Shown: positions 7,040 to 16,296, counted from the stretch's first letter. The stretch: 64,000 bases of DNA from Amycolatopsis thermalba (GCF_003385215.1 NZ_PQHW01000013.1:25507-89506); one strand, 5' to 3'. The notes: generated by a model not told the origin, from the sequence alone. Program-made: numbers and translations.

Positions 7040-8533
7040 ATGAAAACGGGCAACATCGCCGACCTGCTCACCGGCGCCGCCGAGCAGTGGCCGGACGCCG
7101 TCGCGGTGATCGACACCGCGGCCGGTGTCAGCCTGACCTGGTCCGAGCTGGACGCGGCCGCGGGCGGGCTCGCGCAGCGGCTCACCGGCCAGGGCGTGCG
7201 GGCCGGTGACCGCGTCGCGATGCGGCTGCCCACCTCGGCGGACTTCGCCGTCGCCCTGTTCGGCGTCACCCGCTCCGGTGCGATCGCCGTGCCGGTCTCG
7301 CCGCTGGCTCCGCGCCCGGAGCTGGACACCGTGCTCGCGCACAGCGGCGCGCGCCTGGTGATCAGCCGGGACCCCGACGACGGCACGGACGAGGTGCCCG
7401 TGCTGCGGCCGGAAATCGGTCCCGGTGCGAATTTCCCCGCCCGCGGCGGTGGTGAGGACATCGCCGTGCTGTCCTACACCTCGGGCACCACCGGACCGCC
7501 GCGCGGCGTGATGCTGTCCCACCGCGCGCTGCTGGCCAACCTCGAACAACTGGGCCGCCTCGACCCGGCGCCGGTCGGGCACCCGGACCGGGTGCTGATC
7601 GCGATCCCGCTGTTCCACGTCTACGGCCTCGGCCCGGGCCTGCTGCTGAGCACCGCGGTGGGCGCGACGGCCGTGCTGGCCGAACGGTTCGACGCGCGGC
7701 AGGCGCTGCAGGCGTGCGTGGACCACCACGTGACCGTGATCGGCGGGGTGCCGGCGATGTACGCCGAGCTGGCCGCGTTGGAGCCGGAGGAGCTGGCCGC
7801 CGGCCTGGGCACGGTCCGCCTGCTCACCTCGGGCGCCGCGCCGCTGCACCCGAAGGTGCTGGCCGCGATCCGGGAGAAGACCGGGCTGGGCGTCTTCGAG
7901 GGCTACGGGCTGACCGAGACCGCGCCGGTGGTGACGTCGACGCTGGTCACCGGCTACCCGAAGCCGGGGTCGACCGGCCGTCCGCTGCCCGGCGTGGAGG
8001 TCCGGCTGGTCGGGCCGGACGGCTCGGGCGAGGCGGTGCCGCTCGACCCGGACGACCCGGACGACGTGTTCGCCGAGGACGGCGACGGCACCGGGCTCGC
8101 CGCGATCCGCGGCGCGAACCTGTTCTCCGGCTACTGGCCGGACGGGGCGCACGGGCCGGACGCGGACGGCTGGTTCCGCACCGGCGACGTCGGGTTCCTG
8201 GACAGCGACGGCGACCTGCACCTGGTGGACCGCGCCAACGACCTGATCATCGTCAACGGCTTCAACGTCTACCCGCACGAGGTCGAGGAGGTCATCGCGC
8301 GGCTGCCGGAGGTCGCCGAGTCGGCCGTGGTCGGGGTGCTCGACGAGCGCAGCGGCGAGGCGGTCAAGGCGGTCGTGGTGCCCGCGCCCGGCGCGTCGCT
8401 GTCCGAGCAGCAGGTCGTCGAGCACTGCGCCGCCCACCTGGCCGGGTACAAGGTGCCGCGCACGGTCGAGTTCGCCGAGCGGCTGCCGCATTCGGCGACC
8501 GGGAAGCTGCGCCGCGTCCAGCTGCGGGGATGA
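7040..8533 (+). CDS. Class I adenylate-forming enzyme (acyl-CoA synthetase / fatty acid-CoA ligase family)
   Basis: 497 residues of the AMP-binding superfamily, which activates a carboxylic acid with ATP and normally passes it to CoA. The core motifs are in order: P-loop YTSGTTGPPRG near 146, GYGLTETAP near 290, GWFRTGDVGFLD near 378, the hinge and A8 block NGFNVYPHEVEEVI near 410, and the catalytic lysine of GKLRRVQL near 488. The ATG at 7040 aligns with the usual N-terminus; in-frame codons back to 7004 add an unrelated leader. CACACT sits 7 bases upstream of the ATG. The acid substrate is unknown. The glutaredoxin-like gene follows 7 bases later. Confidence 0.85.
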   Translation: MKTGNIADLLTGAAEQWPDAVAVIDTAAGVSLTWSELDAAAGGLAQRLTGQGVRAGDRVAMRLPTSADFAVALFGVTRSGAIAVPVSPLAPRPELDTVLAHSGARLVISRDPDDGTDEVPVLRPEIGPGANFPARGGGEDIAVLSYTSGTTGPPRGVMLSHRALLANLEQLGRLDPAPVGHPDRVLIAIPLFHVYGLGPGLLLSTAVGATAVLAERFDARQALQACVDHHVTVIGGVPAMYAELAALEPEELAAGLGTVRLLTSGAAPLHPKVLAAIREKTGLGVFEGYGLTETAPVVTSTLVTGYPKPGSTGRPLPGVEVRLVGPDGSGEAVPLDPDDPDDVFAEDGDGTGLAAIRGANLFSGYWPDGAHGPDADGWFRTGDVGFLDSDGDLHLVDRANDLIIVNGFNVYPHEVEEVIARLPEVAESAVVGVLDERSGEAVKAVVVPAPGASLSEQQVVEHCAAHLAGYKVPRTVEFAERLPHSATGKLRRVQLRG

Positions 8534-8540
8534 TGGGCCC

Positions 8541-8777
8541 ATGGCCCACGAAGTGACCGTGATGACCCGCCGGGGCTGCTCGTCGTGCGTCCAGGCGGAA
8601 CGCGACGTCTCGCGGATCTGCGCCGAGCTGGGTGTGCCGTGGCGCGCCGAGGACGTCGACAGCGATCCGGAGTGGCAGGCCGAGTACGGCGACCGGGTGC
8701 CGGTGATCCTCGTCGACGGCGCCGAGCACGGCTACTGGAAGGTCGAGGAGGACCGCTTCCGCGCCGCGCTGGCGTGA
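8541..8777 (+). CDS. Glutaredoxin-like thiol-disulfide protein
   Basis: 78 residues with a thioredoxin fold. VTVMTRRGCSSCVQAERDV carries the redox pair C13/C16 (CSSC), and RVPVILVDG holds the cis-proline loop typical of glutaredoxins. CSSC differs from the CPYC of classical glutaredoxin, and actinobacteria lack glutathione, so the partner is more likely mycothiol or thioredoxin reductase. It corresponds to M. tuberculosis Rv0508, which sits just before hemA in that genome too (from memory). Spacing suggests cotranscription with the ligase gene upstream. Confidence 0.8.
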   Translation: MAHEVTVMTRRGCSSCVQAERDVSRICAELGVPWRAEDVDSDPEWQAEYGDRVPVILVDGAEHGYWKVEEDRFRAALA

Positions 8778-8800
8778 CCCGCACGGGTCAGACTGGTGGG

Positions 8801-10315
8801 GTGAGCACGCACCTCGAGCCGCCGCGGCTGTCCGCGCCCGTCGCCGGGCAGATCGGCGTGATCGCCCTGGTCGCCGCGCTCGGGGCCGGGCACCTGGTGG
8901 CCGGGTTCGTCGGGGCGGGCGCTTCGCCGTTCTTCGCGGTCGGCAACGCGGCGATCGACGTGTCCCCGGGCTGGCTCAAGGACTTCGCGGTGCGGGCGTT
9001 CGGCACCGCGGACAAGGCCGTGCTGCTGACCGGCATGGCCGTGGTGGCGCTGGCGCTCGCGGTGGCCGCCGGGCTGGCCTCCCGCCGCCGGTCCGCGCCC
9101 GGCCTGGTGTTCGTGTCCGTGGTCGGCGTGCTCGGCGGTGTCGCGGTGTTCACCCGCCCGGACCTGGGGCAGATCGCGTTGCTCGCGCCGGTGGTCAGCC
9201 TGGTCGCCGGGCTCGCGGTGTTCGGGTGGCTGCACCGGACCGCGCTGGACGGGCAGTACTCGTCGGCGGCGCGGCGGAACTTCCTGCTCGCCGTGGCGGG
9301 CGCCGGTGCCGCCGGGGTCGCCGGGCAGCTGGTCGGCGCGAGCAAGGACGCCGAGGGCTCCCGGGTGGCCGTCGGTCCGCTGATCCCGGCCCGGACCGCG
9401 CCACCGGTGCCCGCCGGCGCGGACTTCGCGAAGTTCGGCACGCCGCCGTTCCTCACCCCCAACGCGGACTTCTACCGGATCGACACCGCGCTCGTCGTGC
9501 CGCAGGTGCGCACCGAGGACTGGTCGCTGCGGATCCACGGCATGGTGGACCGCGAGACCACCTACTCCTGGTCCGACATCCGGAACCGGCCGCTGGTCGA
9601 GCGGATCGTGACCCTGTGCTGCGTGTCCAACCCGGTCGGCGGGCCCTACATCTCCACCGCGCGGTTCGTCGGCGTCGACCTCGCCGAGCTGCTGGCCGAG
9701 GCCGGGGTCGCACCCGGCGCCGAGCAGGTGTTCTCCACCAGCGCCGACGGCTGGACCGCGGGCACGCCGGTGGCCGCGATGGCCGATCCGTCGGTGGGCG
9801 CGATGCTGGCGATCGGTATGAACGGCGAGCCGCTGCCCGTCGAACACGGCTTCCCGGCGCGGCTGGTCGTGCCCGGGCTCTACGGCTACGTCTCGGCGAC
9901 GAAATGGGTCACCGACCTGGAGGTCACCACCTGGGACGCGCGCACGCCGTACTGGCTGCGGCGCGGCTGGGCGAAGCACGCGCCGATCAAGACCCAGTCG
10001 CGGATCGACGCGCCGCGCGGGCCGGTCACCGCCGGGCCGGTGCGGGTCGCCGGGATCGCGTGGGCCCAGCACACCGGCATCGACCGGGTCGAGGTGAGCG
10101 TGGACGACGGGCCGTGGGAGCCCGCGCAGCTGTCCACGGAGGTGACGGTGGACGCGTGGCGGATGTGGTGGGCGGACGTCGCCGCCGCGCGCGGCAGCCA
10201 CGTCGTGCGGGTGCGAGCAACGGACCGGAGCGGCTACACCCAGACCGATCAGCTCGCCGACGTCCTCCCCGACGGCGCCACCGGCTGGTACGCGATCACC
10301 TTCACCGCGCGCTAG
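8801..10315 (+). CDS. Membrane-anchored molybdopterin-dependent oxidoreductase (sulfite oxidase/YedY-like)
   Basis: 504 residues. The first ~170 hold four or five membrane helices (for example 15-40, 75-95, 105-125, 130-150), followed by a further hydrophobic segment in FLLAVAGAGAAGVAGQLVGA. The rest is the oxidoreductase molybdopterin-binding domain with the Mo-liganding cysteine in TLCCVSNPVGG (C273 or C274), then a dimerisation domain with GIAWAQHTGIDRVEVSVDDG. It probably acts outside the membrane on sulfite or oxidised methionine; the substrate is not certain. The GTG at 8801 is preceded by CAGACT at 7 bases. An in-frame GTG at 8774 overlaps the glutaredoxin gene. Confidence 0.85.
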   Translation: MSTHLEPPRLSAPVAGQIGVIALVAALGAGHLVAGFVGAGASPFFAVGNAAIDVSPGWLKDFAVRAFGTADKAVLLTGMAVVALALAVAAGLASRRRSAPGLVFVSVVGVLGGVAVFTRPDLGQIALLAPVVSLVAGLAVFGWLHRTALDGQYSSAARRNFLLAVAGAGAAGVAGQLVGASKDAEGSRVAVGPLIPARTAPPVPAGADFAKFGTPPFLTPNADFYRIDTALVVPQVRTEDWSLRIHGMVDRETTYSWSDIRNRPLVERIVTLCCVSNPVGGPYISTARFVGVDLAELLAEAGVAPGAEQVFSTSADGWTAGTPVAAMADPSVGAMLAIGMNGEPLPVEHGFPARLVVPGLYGYVSATKWVTDLEVTTWDARTPYWLRRGWAKHAPIKTQSRIDAPRGPVTAGPVRVAGIAWAQHTGIDRVEVSVDDGPWEPAQLSTEVTVDAWRMWWADVAAARGSHVVRVRATDRSGYTQTDQLADVLPDGATGWYAITFTAR

Positions 10316-10348
10316 GTGTGCTTTCGGTCATGCCGTTGACCAGCCACT

Positions 10349-10366
10349 TTGTGCCTGCGTTCACAA
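10349..10366. promoter_or_regulatory. Rex operator upstream of rex-hemACD
   Basis: TTGTGCCTGCGTTCACAA keeps both TTGTG and CACAA half-sites and the right half TTCACAA at the 18-bp Rex spacing. It lies 115 bases before the rex start. In Streptomyces coelicolor Rex represses its own rex-hemACD operon, so autoregulation is expected here. Confidence 0.8.
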
Positions 10367-10480
10367 GTGGCTACCGTATTGCCGGTACCCCTCACGGCGG
10401 CCGTGCATCAAACCCGACTTCGCGGCCCGGGTCAAGAGGGAATTCGAAGCTCATCGAGGGCGTGGAACGAGGAGGCCGGC

Positions 10481-11260
10481 GTGGTGTCACAGCGTGGCCG
10501 GCGAAACGGTGCGGCCGTCGCCCGGAACCTGTCCACCCCGGACGCCGACAACGCCCCCACCGCGGAGATGCCCGCGGTCACCGAGAACGGCGCCGAGGAG
10601 GCCCGGGTCCGCGCGATCCCGGAGGCCGCCGTCGCCCGTCTCGCCGTCTACCTGCGCGTCCTGTCCGCGATGGCCGAGCAAGGCGCGACCACCGTGGCCA
10701 GCGAGGAGCTCGCCACCGCGGCCGGCGTGAACTCCGCCAAGCTGCGCAAGGACCTGTCCTACCTCGGCTCCTACGGCACCCGCGGCGTCGGCTACGAGGT
10801 GGCCGTCCTGGTCGCCCAGCTCGAACGCATATTGGGACTCACGCGACAGCACAAGGTCGCCGTCGTCGGAATCGGTAACCTCGGTCATGCGTTGGCCAAT
10901 TACGGAGGCTTCCCCGGCCGGGGGTTCCCGGTCGAGGCGCTGTTCGACATCGACCCCGACCTGATCGGCGTGCCGGTCGGCGGGATCCCGGTGTCGCACC
11001 TCAACGACATCCCCGAGGTGTGCTCGGAGCGGGGGATCTCGATCGGCGTCATCGCGACGCCGCCGCCCGCCGCCCAGACGGTCGCCGACCGGCTGGTGCA
11101 GGGCGGGGTGCAGTGCATCCTGAACTTCGCGCCGGTGGTCCTCCAGGTACCCGACCACGTCGAGGTGCGCAAGGTCGACCTGGCCGTGGAGCTGCAGATC
11201 CTGTCGTTCCACGTCGCCCGGCGAGCGGAGAACGTGGGTAACGGAATGGTGGTGCGCTAA
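10481..11260 (+). CDS. rex: Redox-sensing transcriptional repressor Rex
   Basis: 259 residues. The winged helix (about 40-100) contains TTVASEELATAAGVNSAKLR and DLSYLGSYGTRGVGYEV. The Rossmann domain begins VAVVGIGNLGHALANYGG near residue 126. Rex binds DNA when NADH is low and lets go as NADH/NAD+ rises, so it links respiration genes to electron supply. The GTG at 10481 follows acgaggagg. The N-terminal ~35 residues are an actinobacterial extension. A Rex operator lies at 10349-10366, and two more precede nuoA. hemA starts on the base after the stop, so rex heads the rex-hemA-hemC-hemD operon. Confidence 0.95.
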   Translation: MVSQRGRRNGAAVARNLSTPDADNAPTAEMPAVTENGAEEARVRAIPEAAVARLAVYLRVLSAMAEQGATTVASEELATAAGVNSAKLRKDLSYLGSYGTRGVGYEVAVLVAQLERILGLTRQHKVAVVGIGNLGHALANYGGFPGRGFPVEALFDIDPDLIGVPVGGIPVSHLNDIPEVCSERGISIGVIATPPPAAQTVADRLVQGGVQCILNFAPVVLQVPDHVEVRKVDLAVELQILSFHVARRAENVGNGMVVR

Positions 11261-12586
11261 GTGAGTGTCCTGGCCGTCGGGCTGTCGTACCGCACTGCCG
11301 ATCTCCGCACGCTGGAGAAGGTCGCGATCCCGGCGACGGAGCTGGACAAGGTCCTGCACGAGCTCCAGCAGTCGCCGCACGTGAACGAGGTCATGGTCGT
11401 CTCGACCTGCAACCGCATCGAGGTCTACTCGGTGGTCGAGGCGTTCCACGGCGGTCTCGCCGACATCTCCGAGGTGCTCGCCCGGCAGGCCGGCTGCGAC
11501 GCCGCCGACCTCTACGACAACTTCTACGTGCACTACGCGGGCGCCGCGGTCGAGCACATCTTCTCCGTGGCCTCCGGCCTGGACTCGATGGTCGTCGGCG
11601 AGACCCAGATCCTCGGCCAGGTGCGCAACTACTACGCCGCCGCGCGCGAGGCCGGCACCGTCGGCCGCACCCTGCACGAGCTGATCCAGACCACGCTGCG
11701 CGTCGGCAAGCGCGTGCACTCCGAGACCGGGCTGGACCACCTCGGCGCGTCCGTGGTGTCCGAGGCCCTCGGCGAGGCGCCCGACCTGGCGGGCAAGCAC
11801 GCGGTGATCGTCGGCGCCGGCTCGATGGGCGCGCTGTCCGCGAGCCAGCTGCGCAAGGGCGGCATCGGCCGGATCACGGTCGTCAACCGCACCGTGGCCA
11901 ACGCCGAGCGGCTCGCGGCCAACGTCACCGAGCAGGGCGTGCCCGCCGTGGCCGCGGGCATGGACGAGCTGACCGCGCGCCTGGCCGACGCCGACGTCGT
12001 GGTCGCCTGCACCGGCGCCCAGGACGTCGTCATCACCCCCGCGCACCTGGCCGCGCGCGGCGACCGCCCGGTGGTCGTGTGCGACCTCGGCCTGCCGCGC
12101 GACGTCCACCCCGACGTGGACGCCCTGCCCGGCGTGCGCCTGGTCGACCTGGAGACCGTCCGCAGGCGGATGGACTCGCACGGTTCGGCAGGCAGCGCCA
12201 AGCAGATCGCCAAGGCCAACGGCATCGTGCTGGACGAGGTGCGCGAGTACCTCGCCGCGCAGCGCAGCGCCGCGGTCACCCCGACCGTCACCGCGCTGCG
12301 CAAGCGGGCCGCCGAGGTCGTCGACGCCGAGATGCTGCGGCTGGACAACCGGCTGCCCGGTCTCGACGCCGAGGTCCGCGACGAGTTCAACCGGACCGTG
12401 CGCCGGGTCGTGGACAAGCTGCTGCACGCGCCGACGGTGCGTGTGAAGCAGCTCGCCGCGGAAACCCAGGGCACGGACTACGCCAACGCGCTCCGGGAGC
12501 TGTTCGAGCTCGACCCGGCCTCGCCGGCCGTCGTGTCGAGCCCGACCACCGAGCGCCTGCCCAGGACAGACGGTGAAGGCAAGTGA
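11261..12586 (+). CDS. hemA: Glutamyl-tRNA reductase
   Basis: 441 residues. The enzyme reduces glutamyl-tRNA to glutamate-1-semialdehyde with NADPH, the first step of the C5 haem route. [11 protein letters not shown] contains the catalytic Cys near residue 50; [17 protein letters not shown] is the family signature; [15 protein letters not shown] near 180 is the NADPH fold; the C-terminal dimerisation helix is present. The GTG start directly follows the rex stop, and its stop overlaps hemC by 4 bases. HemL, the next enzyme, is encoded 5 kb downstream. Confidence 0.97.
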   Translation: MSVLAVGLSYRTADLRTLEKVAIPATELDKVLHELQQSPHVNEVMVVSTCNRIEVYSVVEAFHGGLADISEVLARQAGCDAADLYDNFYVHYAGAAVEHIFSVASGLDSMVVGETQILGQVRNYYAAAREAGTVGRTLHELIQTTLRVGKRVHSETGLDHLGASVVSEALGEAPDLAGKHAVIVGAGSMGALSASQLRKGGIGRITVVNRTVANAERLAANVTEQGVPAVAAGMDELTARLADADVVVACTGAQDVVITPAHLAARGDRPVVVCDLGLPRDVHPDVDALPGVRLVDLETVRRRMDSHGSAGSAKQIAKANGIVLDEVREYLAAQRSAAVTPTVTALRKRAAEVVDAEMLRLDNRLPGLDAEVRDEFNRTVRRVVDKLLHAPTVRVKQLAAETQGTDYANALRELFELDPASPAVVSSPTTERLPRTDGEGK

Positions 12587-13548
12587 CGAGGACCATTCGG
12601 ATCGGGACCCGGGGCAGTGCGCTCGCCCTGACGCAGACCGGCACGGTCGCCGACGCGCTGCGCAAGGCGGGGCAGGAGGTCGAGATCGTCAAGGTCTCCA
12701 CGCCCGGTGACCGCTCCAGCGCGCCGATCGCGGAGATCGGTGTCGGCGTGTTCACCTCCGCGCTGCGCGAGGCCCTGCTGAACAAGCAGGTCGACGTCGC
12801 GGTGCACTCGTACAAGGACCTGCCGACGGCGCCCGAGCGCGGCATCGTGCTGGCCGCCGTGCCGCCGCGGGAGGACCCGCGTGACGCGTTGATCGCGCGC
12901 GACGGGCTGACCCTGGGCGAGCTGCCCCCCGGCGCCCGGATCGGCACCGGCTCACCGCGCCGCACGGCGCAGCTGCGCGCGCTCGGCCTCGGCTTCGAGG
13001 TCGTGCCCATCCGGGGCAACATCGACACCCGGCTGAACAAGGTCTTCGACGGCGAGCTGGACGCCGTCGTGCTCGCCCGCGCCGGCCTGGTCCGCCTCGG
13101 CCGGGCCGACGTGATCACCGAGACCCTGGACCCGATCCAGATGCTGCCCGCGCCCGCACAGGGCGCGCTGGCGGTGGAGTGCCGCGTCGACGACGTGGAC
13201 ATCGAACACCTTCTTCGGTCCATTGTGGACGACGAAGCGACACGGGCCGCGGTGACGGCGGAGCGGGCCATGCTGGCCGCGCTCGAAGCCGGCTGCAGCG
13301 CGCCCGTCGGCGCACTCGCCGAGGTTGTGGAGGATTACGAAGACACAGGCGCGGGCGACCGAGTGGTCGAACGCGTCTCGCTGCGCGGGGTCGCCGCCGC
13401 AGGCCTCGACGACGAGTCCGTGCAGCTGCTGCGGGCCTCGGCGGTCGCCGGCAAGAGCGAAGCGGAGCAACTCGGCCGTGACCTGGCCGCGGAGCTGCTC
13501 GACCTCGGAGCCGGCGCGCTGTCCGGCCCGGGCCGCGAATCACGGTAA
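12583..13548 (+). CDS. hemC: Hydroxymethylbilane synthase (porphobilinogen deaminase)
   Basis: 321 residues. It joins four porphobilinogens into hydroxymethylbilane on a dipyrromethane cofactor. [15 protein letters not shown] is the N-terminal signature, [12 protein letters not shown] and [11 protein letters not shown] are substrate-site blocks, and [11 protein letters not shown] carries the cofactor cysteine C238. GTG start in a 4-base overlap with hemA (gtga), so translation is probably coupled. The 55 bases after it carry a Shine-Dalgarno (aggagaaa) for hemD. Confidence 0.97.
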   Translation: MTRTIRIGTRGSALALTQTGTVADALRKAGQEVEIVKVSTPGDRSSAPIAEIGVGVFTSALREALLNKQVDVAVHSYKDLPTAPERGIVLAAVPPREDPRDALIARDGLTLGELPPGARIGTGSPRRTAQLRALGLGFEVVPIRGNIDTRLNKVFDGELDAVVLARAGLVRLGRADVITETLDPIQMLPAPAQGALAVECRVDDVDIEHLLRSIVDDEATRAAVTAERAMLAALEAGCSAPVGALAEVVEDYEDTGAGDRVVERVSLRGVAAAGLDDESVQLLRASAVAGKSEAEQLGRDLAAELLDLGAGALSGPGRESR

Positions 13549-13603
13549 ACCAGTTCCTCGAACGGTACGGCGTGCTCGCGCCGATCAATAGGAGAAAGAC
13601 ACG

Positions 13604-15139
13604 ATGACCCCCGCGCGGACAACCGCTGGGCGCGTCGCCTTCGTGGGCTCCGGCCCCGGCGACGCCGGACTGCTGACCGTACGTGCCCAGGAGCTCCTGG
13701 CGAAGGCCGAGGTCGTGGTGACCGACCCGGACGTGCCCGCCGGCGTGCTCGCGGGCGCCAGCGCGGACGCCGAGGTCCGGCCCGCCGTCGGCGAGCCGGC
13801 CGAGGTCGCGAAGGACCTCGCCAACGAGGCCAAGGGCGGACGGCTGGTGCTGCGCCTGTCCAGCGGTGACCCGCTGACCAGCGCCGCCGCCGTCGCCGAG
13901 GTGCAGGCCGTGGCGAAGACCAGCGCGGTCTTCGAGGTCGTCCCCGGCATCACGCCGGGCTCGGCCGTGCCCGCCTACGCCGGCATCGCGCTCGGCGGCA
14001 GCTACACCGACGTGGACGTCCGCGGTGACGTGGACTGGGCGAAGGTGGCCGCGGCGCCGGGCCCGATCGTGCTGCACGCGACGTCCGGCCAGCTGGCCGA
14101 GGCCGCGGGCGCGCTGACCGAGCACGGCCTGGCCGGCACCACCCCGGTCGCCGTGACCGCCAACGGCACGATCAACACCCAGCGCACGGTCGACACCACG
14201 CTGGCGAGCCTGTCGCAGGACGCCGGTGAGCTGGTCGGACCGCTCGTGGTGACCGTCGGTGAGCAGGCCGGGCAGCGGTCGAAGCTGTCCTGGTGGGAGT
14301 CGCGTGCCCTGTACGGCTGGAAGGTCCTGGTGCCGCGCACCAAGGAGCAGGCCGGCGAGATGGCCGAGCGGCTGCGCATCCACGGCGCCACCTCGCACGA
14401 GGTGCCGACCATCTCGGTCGAGCCGCCGCGCAGCCCCGCGCAGATGGAGCGCGCGGTCAAGGGCCTGGTCGACGGCCGCTACCAGTGGATCGTGTTCACC
14501 TCGGCCAACGCGGTGAAGGCGGTGTGGGAGAAGTTCGAGGAGTTCGGCCTCGACGCCCGCGCCTTCTCCGGCGTGAAGATCGCCTGCGTCGGCGAGGCCA
14601 CCGCGGCGCGCGTGCGGGCGTTCGGCATCAACCCGGAGATGATCCCGCAGGGCGAGCAGTCCAGCGAGGGTCTGCTGGCCGAGTTCCCGCCGTACGACGA
14701 CGTGCTGGACCCGGTGAACCGCGTGCTGCTGCCGCGGGCCGACATCGCCACCGAGACCCTGTCCGCGGGCCTGGTGGACCGCGGCTGGGAGGTCGACGAC
14801 GTGACGGCCTACCGGACCGTCCGGGCCGCGCCGCCGCCGGCCGAGACGCGCGAGATGATCAAGACCGGCGGGTTCGACGCGGTGTGCTTCACCTCGTCCT
14901 CGACGGTGCGGAACCTGGTCGGCATCGCCGGGAAGCCGCACACGCGCACGCTGGTGGCGTGCATCGGGCCGAAGACCGCGGAGACCGCGGTGGAGTTCGG
15001 CATCCGGGTGGACGTGCAGCCGGAGGTGGCCGACGTGCCGCACCTGGTCGACGCGCTGGCCGCGCACGCCGCGAAGCTGCGCGCGGAGGGCGCCCTGCCG
15101 CCGCCCCGGAAGGCGAAGCGCACGCGGCGTTCTTCCTGA
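13604..15139 (+). CDS. hemD: Uroporphyrinogen-III synthase fused to a degenerate methyltransferase (CobA-like) domain
   Basis: 511 residues. Residues ~10-235 have the SUMT fold (VAFVGSGPGDAGLLTVRAQE, SSGDPLTSAAAVAEV, VVPGITPGSAVPAYAG). Residues ~250-500 are HemD, with WKVLVPRTKEQAGEMAERL, WIVFTSANAVKAVWE, VLLPRADIATETL and AVCFTSSSTVRNLVG. HemD closes the tetrapyrrole and inverts ring D. The N-terminal domain lacks strict SUMT features, such as the YDxLV strand and the usual FxxGRGGEE after the GDP, so methylation is doubtful. The same fusion is usual in mycobacterial hemD (Rv0511). The ATG is preceded by aggag. A long hairpin follows the stop. Confidence 0.93.
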   Translation: MTPARTTAGRVAFVGSGPGDAGLLTVRAQELLAKAEVVVTDPDVPAGVLAGASADAEVRPAVGEPAEVAKDLANEAKGGRLVLRLSSGDPLTSAAAVAEVQAVAKTSAVFEVVPGITPGSAVPAYAGIALGGSYTDVDVRGDVDWAKVAAAPGPIVLHATSGQLAEAAGALTEHGLAGTTPVAVTANGTINTQRTVDTTLASLSQDAGELVGPLVVTVGEQAGQRSKLSWWESRALYGWKVLVPRTKEQAGEMAERLRIHGATSHEVPTISVEPPRSPAQMERAVKGLVDGRYQWIVFTSANAVKAVWEKFEEFGLDARAFSGVKIACVGEATAARVRAFGINPEMIPQGEQSSEGLLAEFPPYDDVLDPVNRVLLPRADIATETLSAGLVDRGWEVDDVTAYRTVRAAPPPAETREMIKTGGFDAVCFTSSSTVRNLVGIAGKPHTRTLVACIGPKTAETAVEFGIRVDVQPEVADVPHLVDALAAHAAKLRAEGALPPPRKAKRTRRSS

Positions 15140-15145
15140 TTCCAC

Positions 15146-15189
15146 CGGCTCGGGGCCGTCTGTGAGATCTCACGGGCGGCCCCGAGCCG
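15146..15189. terminator. 44-bp near-perfect palindrome after hemD
   Basis: Left arm 15146-15167 (cggctcggggccgtctgtga plus ga) and right arm 15168-15189 can form a 22-bp stem with only two T-G wobbles and essentially no loop. It starts 7 bases after the hemD stop. No T-run follows, as is usual for actinobacterial hairpin terminators. hemB has its own promoter-like element 16 bases later, so this hairpin probably ends the rex-hemACD transcript. Confidence 0.75.
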
Positions 15190-15204
15190 TGTCCGGGGCC
15201 GGAG

Positions 15205-15210
15205 TACCGT
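15205..15210 (+). promoter_or_regulatory. -10 element of a leaderless hemB transcript
   Basis: TACCGT ends 7 bases before the hemB GTG. That places the transcription start at or next to the start codon. No Shine-Dalgarno is present. Confidence 0.5.
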
Positions 15211-15217
15211 CGGTGGC

Positions 15218-16189
15218 GTGTTTCCCGAGCATCGTCCCCGCCGGTTGCGTAGCACGGCGGCGCTGCGGCGCCTCGTCAGCGAGACCACCCTCCGGCCGCG
15301 CCAGCTGATCCTGCCCATGTTCGTCGCGGAAGGGGCCGACCAGCCCCGGCCCATCGCGAGCATGCCGGGCGTCGTCCAGCACACGCGGGACTCGCTGCGC
15401 AAGGCGGCCGTCGAGGCGGTGGGGGCCGGCGTCGGCGGGCTCATGCTGTTCGGCATCCCGGCGCACCGGGACGCCACCGGCTCCGGCGGGATCGACGAGA
15501 ACGGCATCCTCAACGTCGCCCTGCGTGATCTGCGTTCCGAACTCGGCGACTCGACCGTCCTGATGGCCGACACCTGCCTCGACGAGTTCACCGACCACGG
15601 CCACTGCGGCGTCCTCGACGACAGCGGCGCCGTGGACAACGACGCCACCCTGGAGCTGTACGCGGAGATGGCCGTCGCCCAGGCCGAAGCCGGGGCGCAC
15701 CTAGTCGGGCCGAGCGGCATGATGGACGGCCAGGTCGGCGTCATCCGCCGGGCCCTCGACGAAGCCGGCCACACCGGCACCGGCATCCTCGCCTACTCCG
15801 CCAAGTACGCCAGCGCGTTCTACGGCCCGTTCCGCGAGGCGGTGGACTCCCAGCTCAAGGGCGACCGCAAGACCTACCAGCAGGACCCGGGCAACGCCCG
15901 CGAGGCGCTGCGCGAGATCGAGCTGGACGTCGAAGAGGGCGCCGACGCCATCATGATCAAGCCGGCGCTGTCCTACCTGGACATCCTCCGGCAGGCGGCC
16001 GACGCCTCCCCGGTCCCGGTCGCCGCGTACAACATCTCCGGCGAGTACGCGATGGTCGAGGCGGCCGCGGCGAACGGCTGGCTGGAGCGTGAGCGCACCA
16101 TCCTCGAGGTGCTGATCTCGATCCGCCGGGCGGGCGCGGACATGATCCTGACCTACTGGGCGACGGAAGCGGCGGCCTGGCTCGACTGA
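15218..16189 (+). CDS. hemB: Delta-aminolevulinic acid dehydratase (porphobilinogen synthase)
   Basis: 323 residues. It condenses two 5-aminolevulinates into porphobilinogen. Schiff-base lysines lie in [14 protein letters not shown] (K196) and [14 protein letters not shown] (K248). The metal site reads [14 protein letters not shown], with Cys at the first and third zinc positions but Asp at the second, intermediate between the zinc (CxC...C) and magnesium (DxALD) types. The GTG is leaderless by the TACCGT at 15205, and the hairpin upstream separates it from hemD. Order and strand still match hemACDB of M. tuberculosis. Confidence 0.96.
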   Translation: MFPEHRPRRLRSTAALRRLVSETTLRPRQLILPMFVAEGADQPRPIASMPGVVQHTRDSLRKAAVEAVGAGVGGLMLFGIPAHRDATGSGGIDENGILNVALRDLRSELGDSTVLMADTCLDEFTDHGHCGVLDDSGAVDNDATLELYAEMAVAQAEAGAHLVGPSGMMDGQVGVIRRALDEAGHTGTGILAYSAKYASAFYGPFREAVDSQLKGDRKTYQQDPGNAREALREIELDVEEGADAIMIKPALSYLDILRQAADASPVPVAAYNISGEYAMVEAAAANGWLERERTILEVLISIRRAGADMILTYWATEAAAWLD

Positions 16190-16207
16190 GCCCAGCACCG
16201 CCCGCAC

Positions 16208-16286
16208 CGGAGCCGCTGGCGCGGCGCAGTAGCCCACCCGCCAGCCCACCACCGCCCTCAACGGAGCCGCTGGCGCGGCACAGTAG
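16208..16286 (+). repeat. 25-bp direct repeat spanning the 16297 promoter
   Basis: cggagccgctggcgcggc followed by (g/a)cagtag occurs at 16208-16232 and again at 16262-16286, 54 bases apart. The second copy runs into the TAGTCT -10 of the next gene, so the duplication copied the upstream promoter half. Confidence 0.6.
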
Positions 16287-16289
16287 TCT
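16284..16289 (+). promoter_or_regulatory. -10 element of a leaderless transcript (gene at 16297)
   Basis: TAGTCT lies exactly 7 bases before the GTG at 16297, with no Shine-Dalgarno between. Confidence 0.5.
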
Positions 16290-16296
16290 CTGTGGC

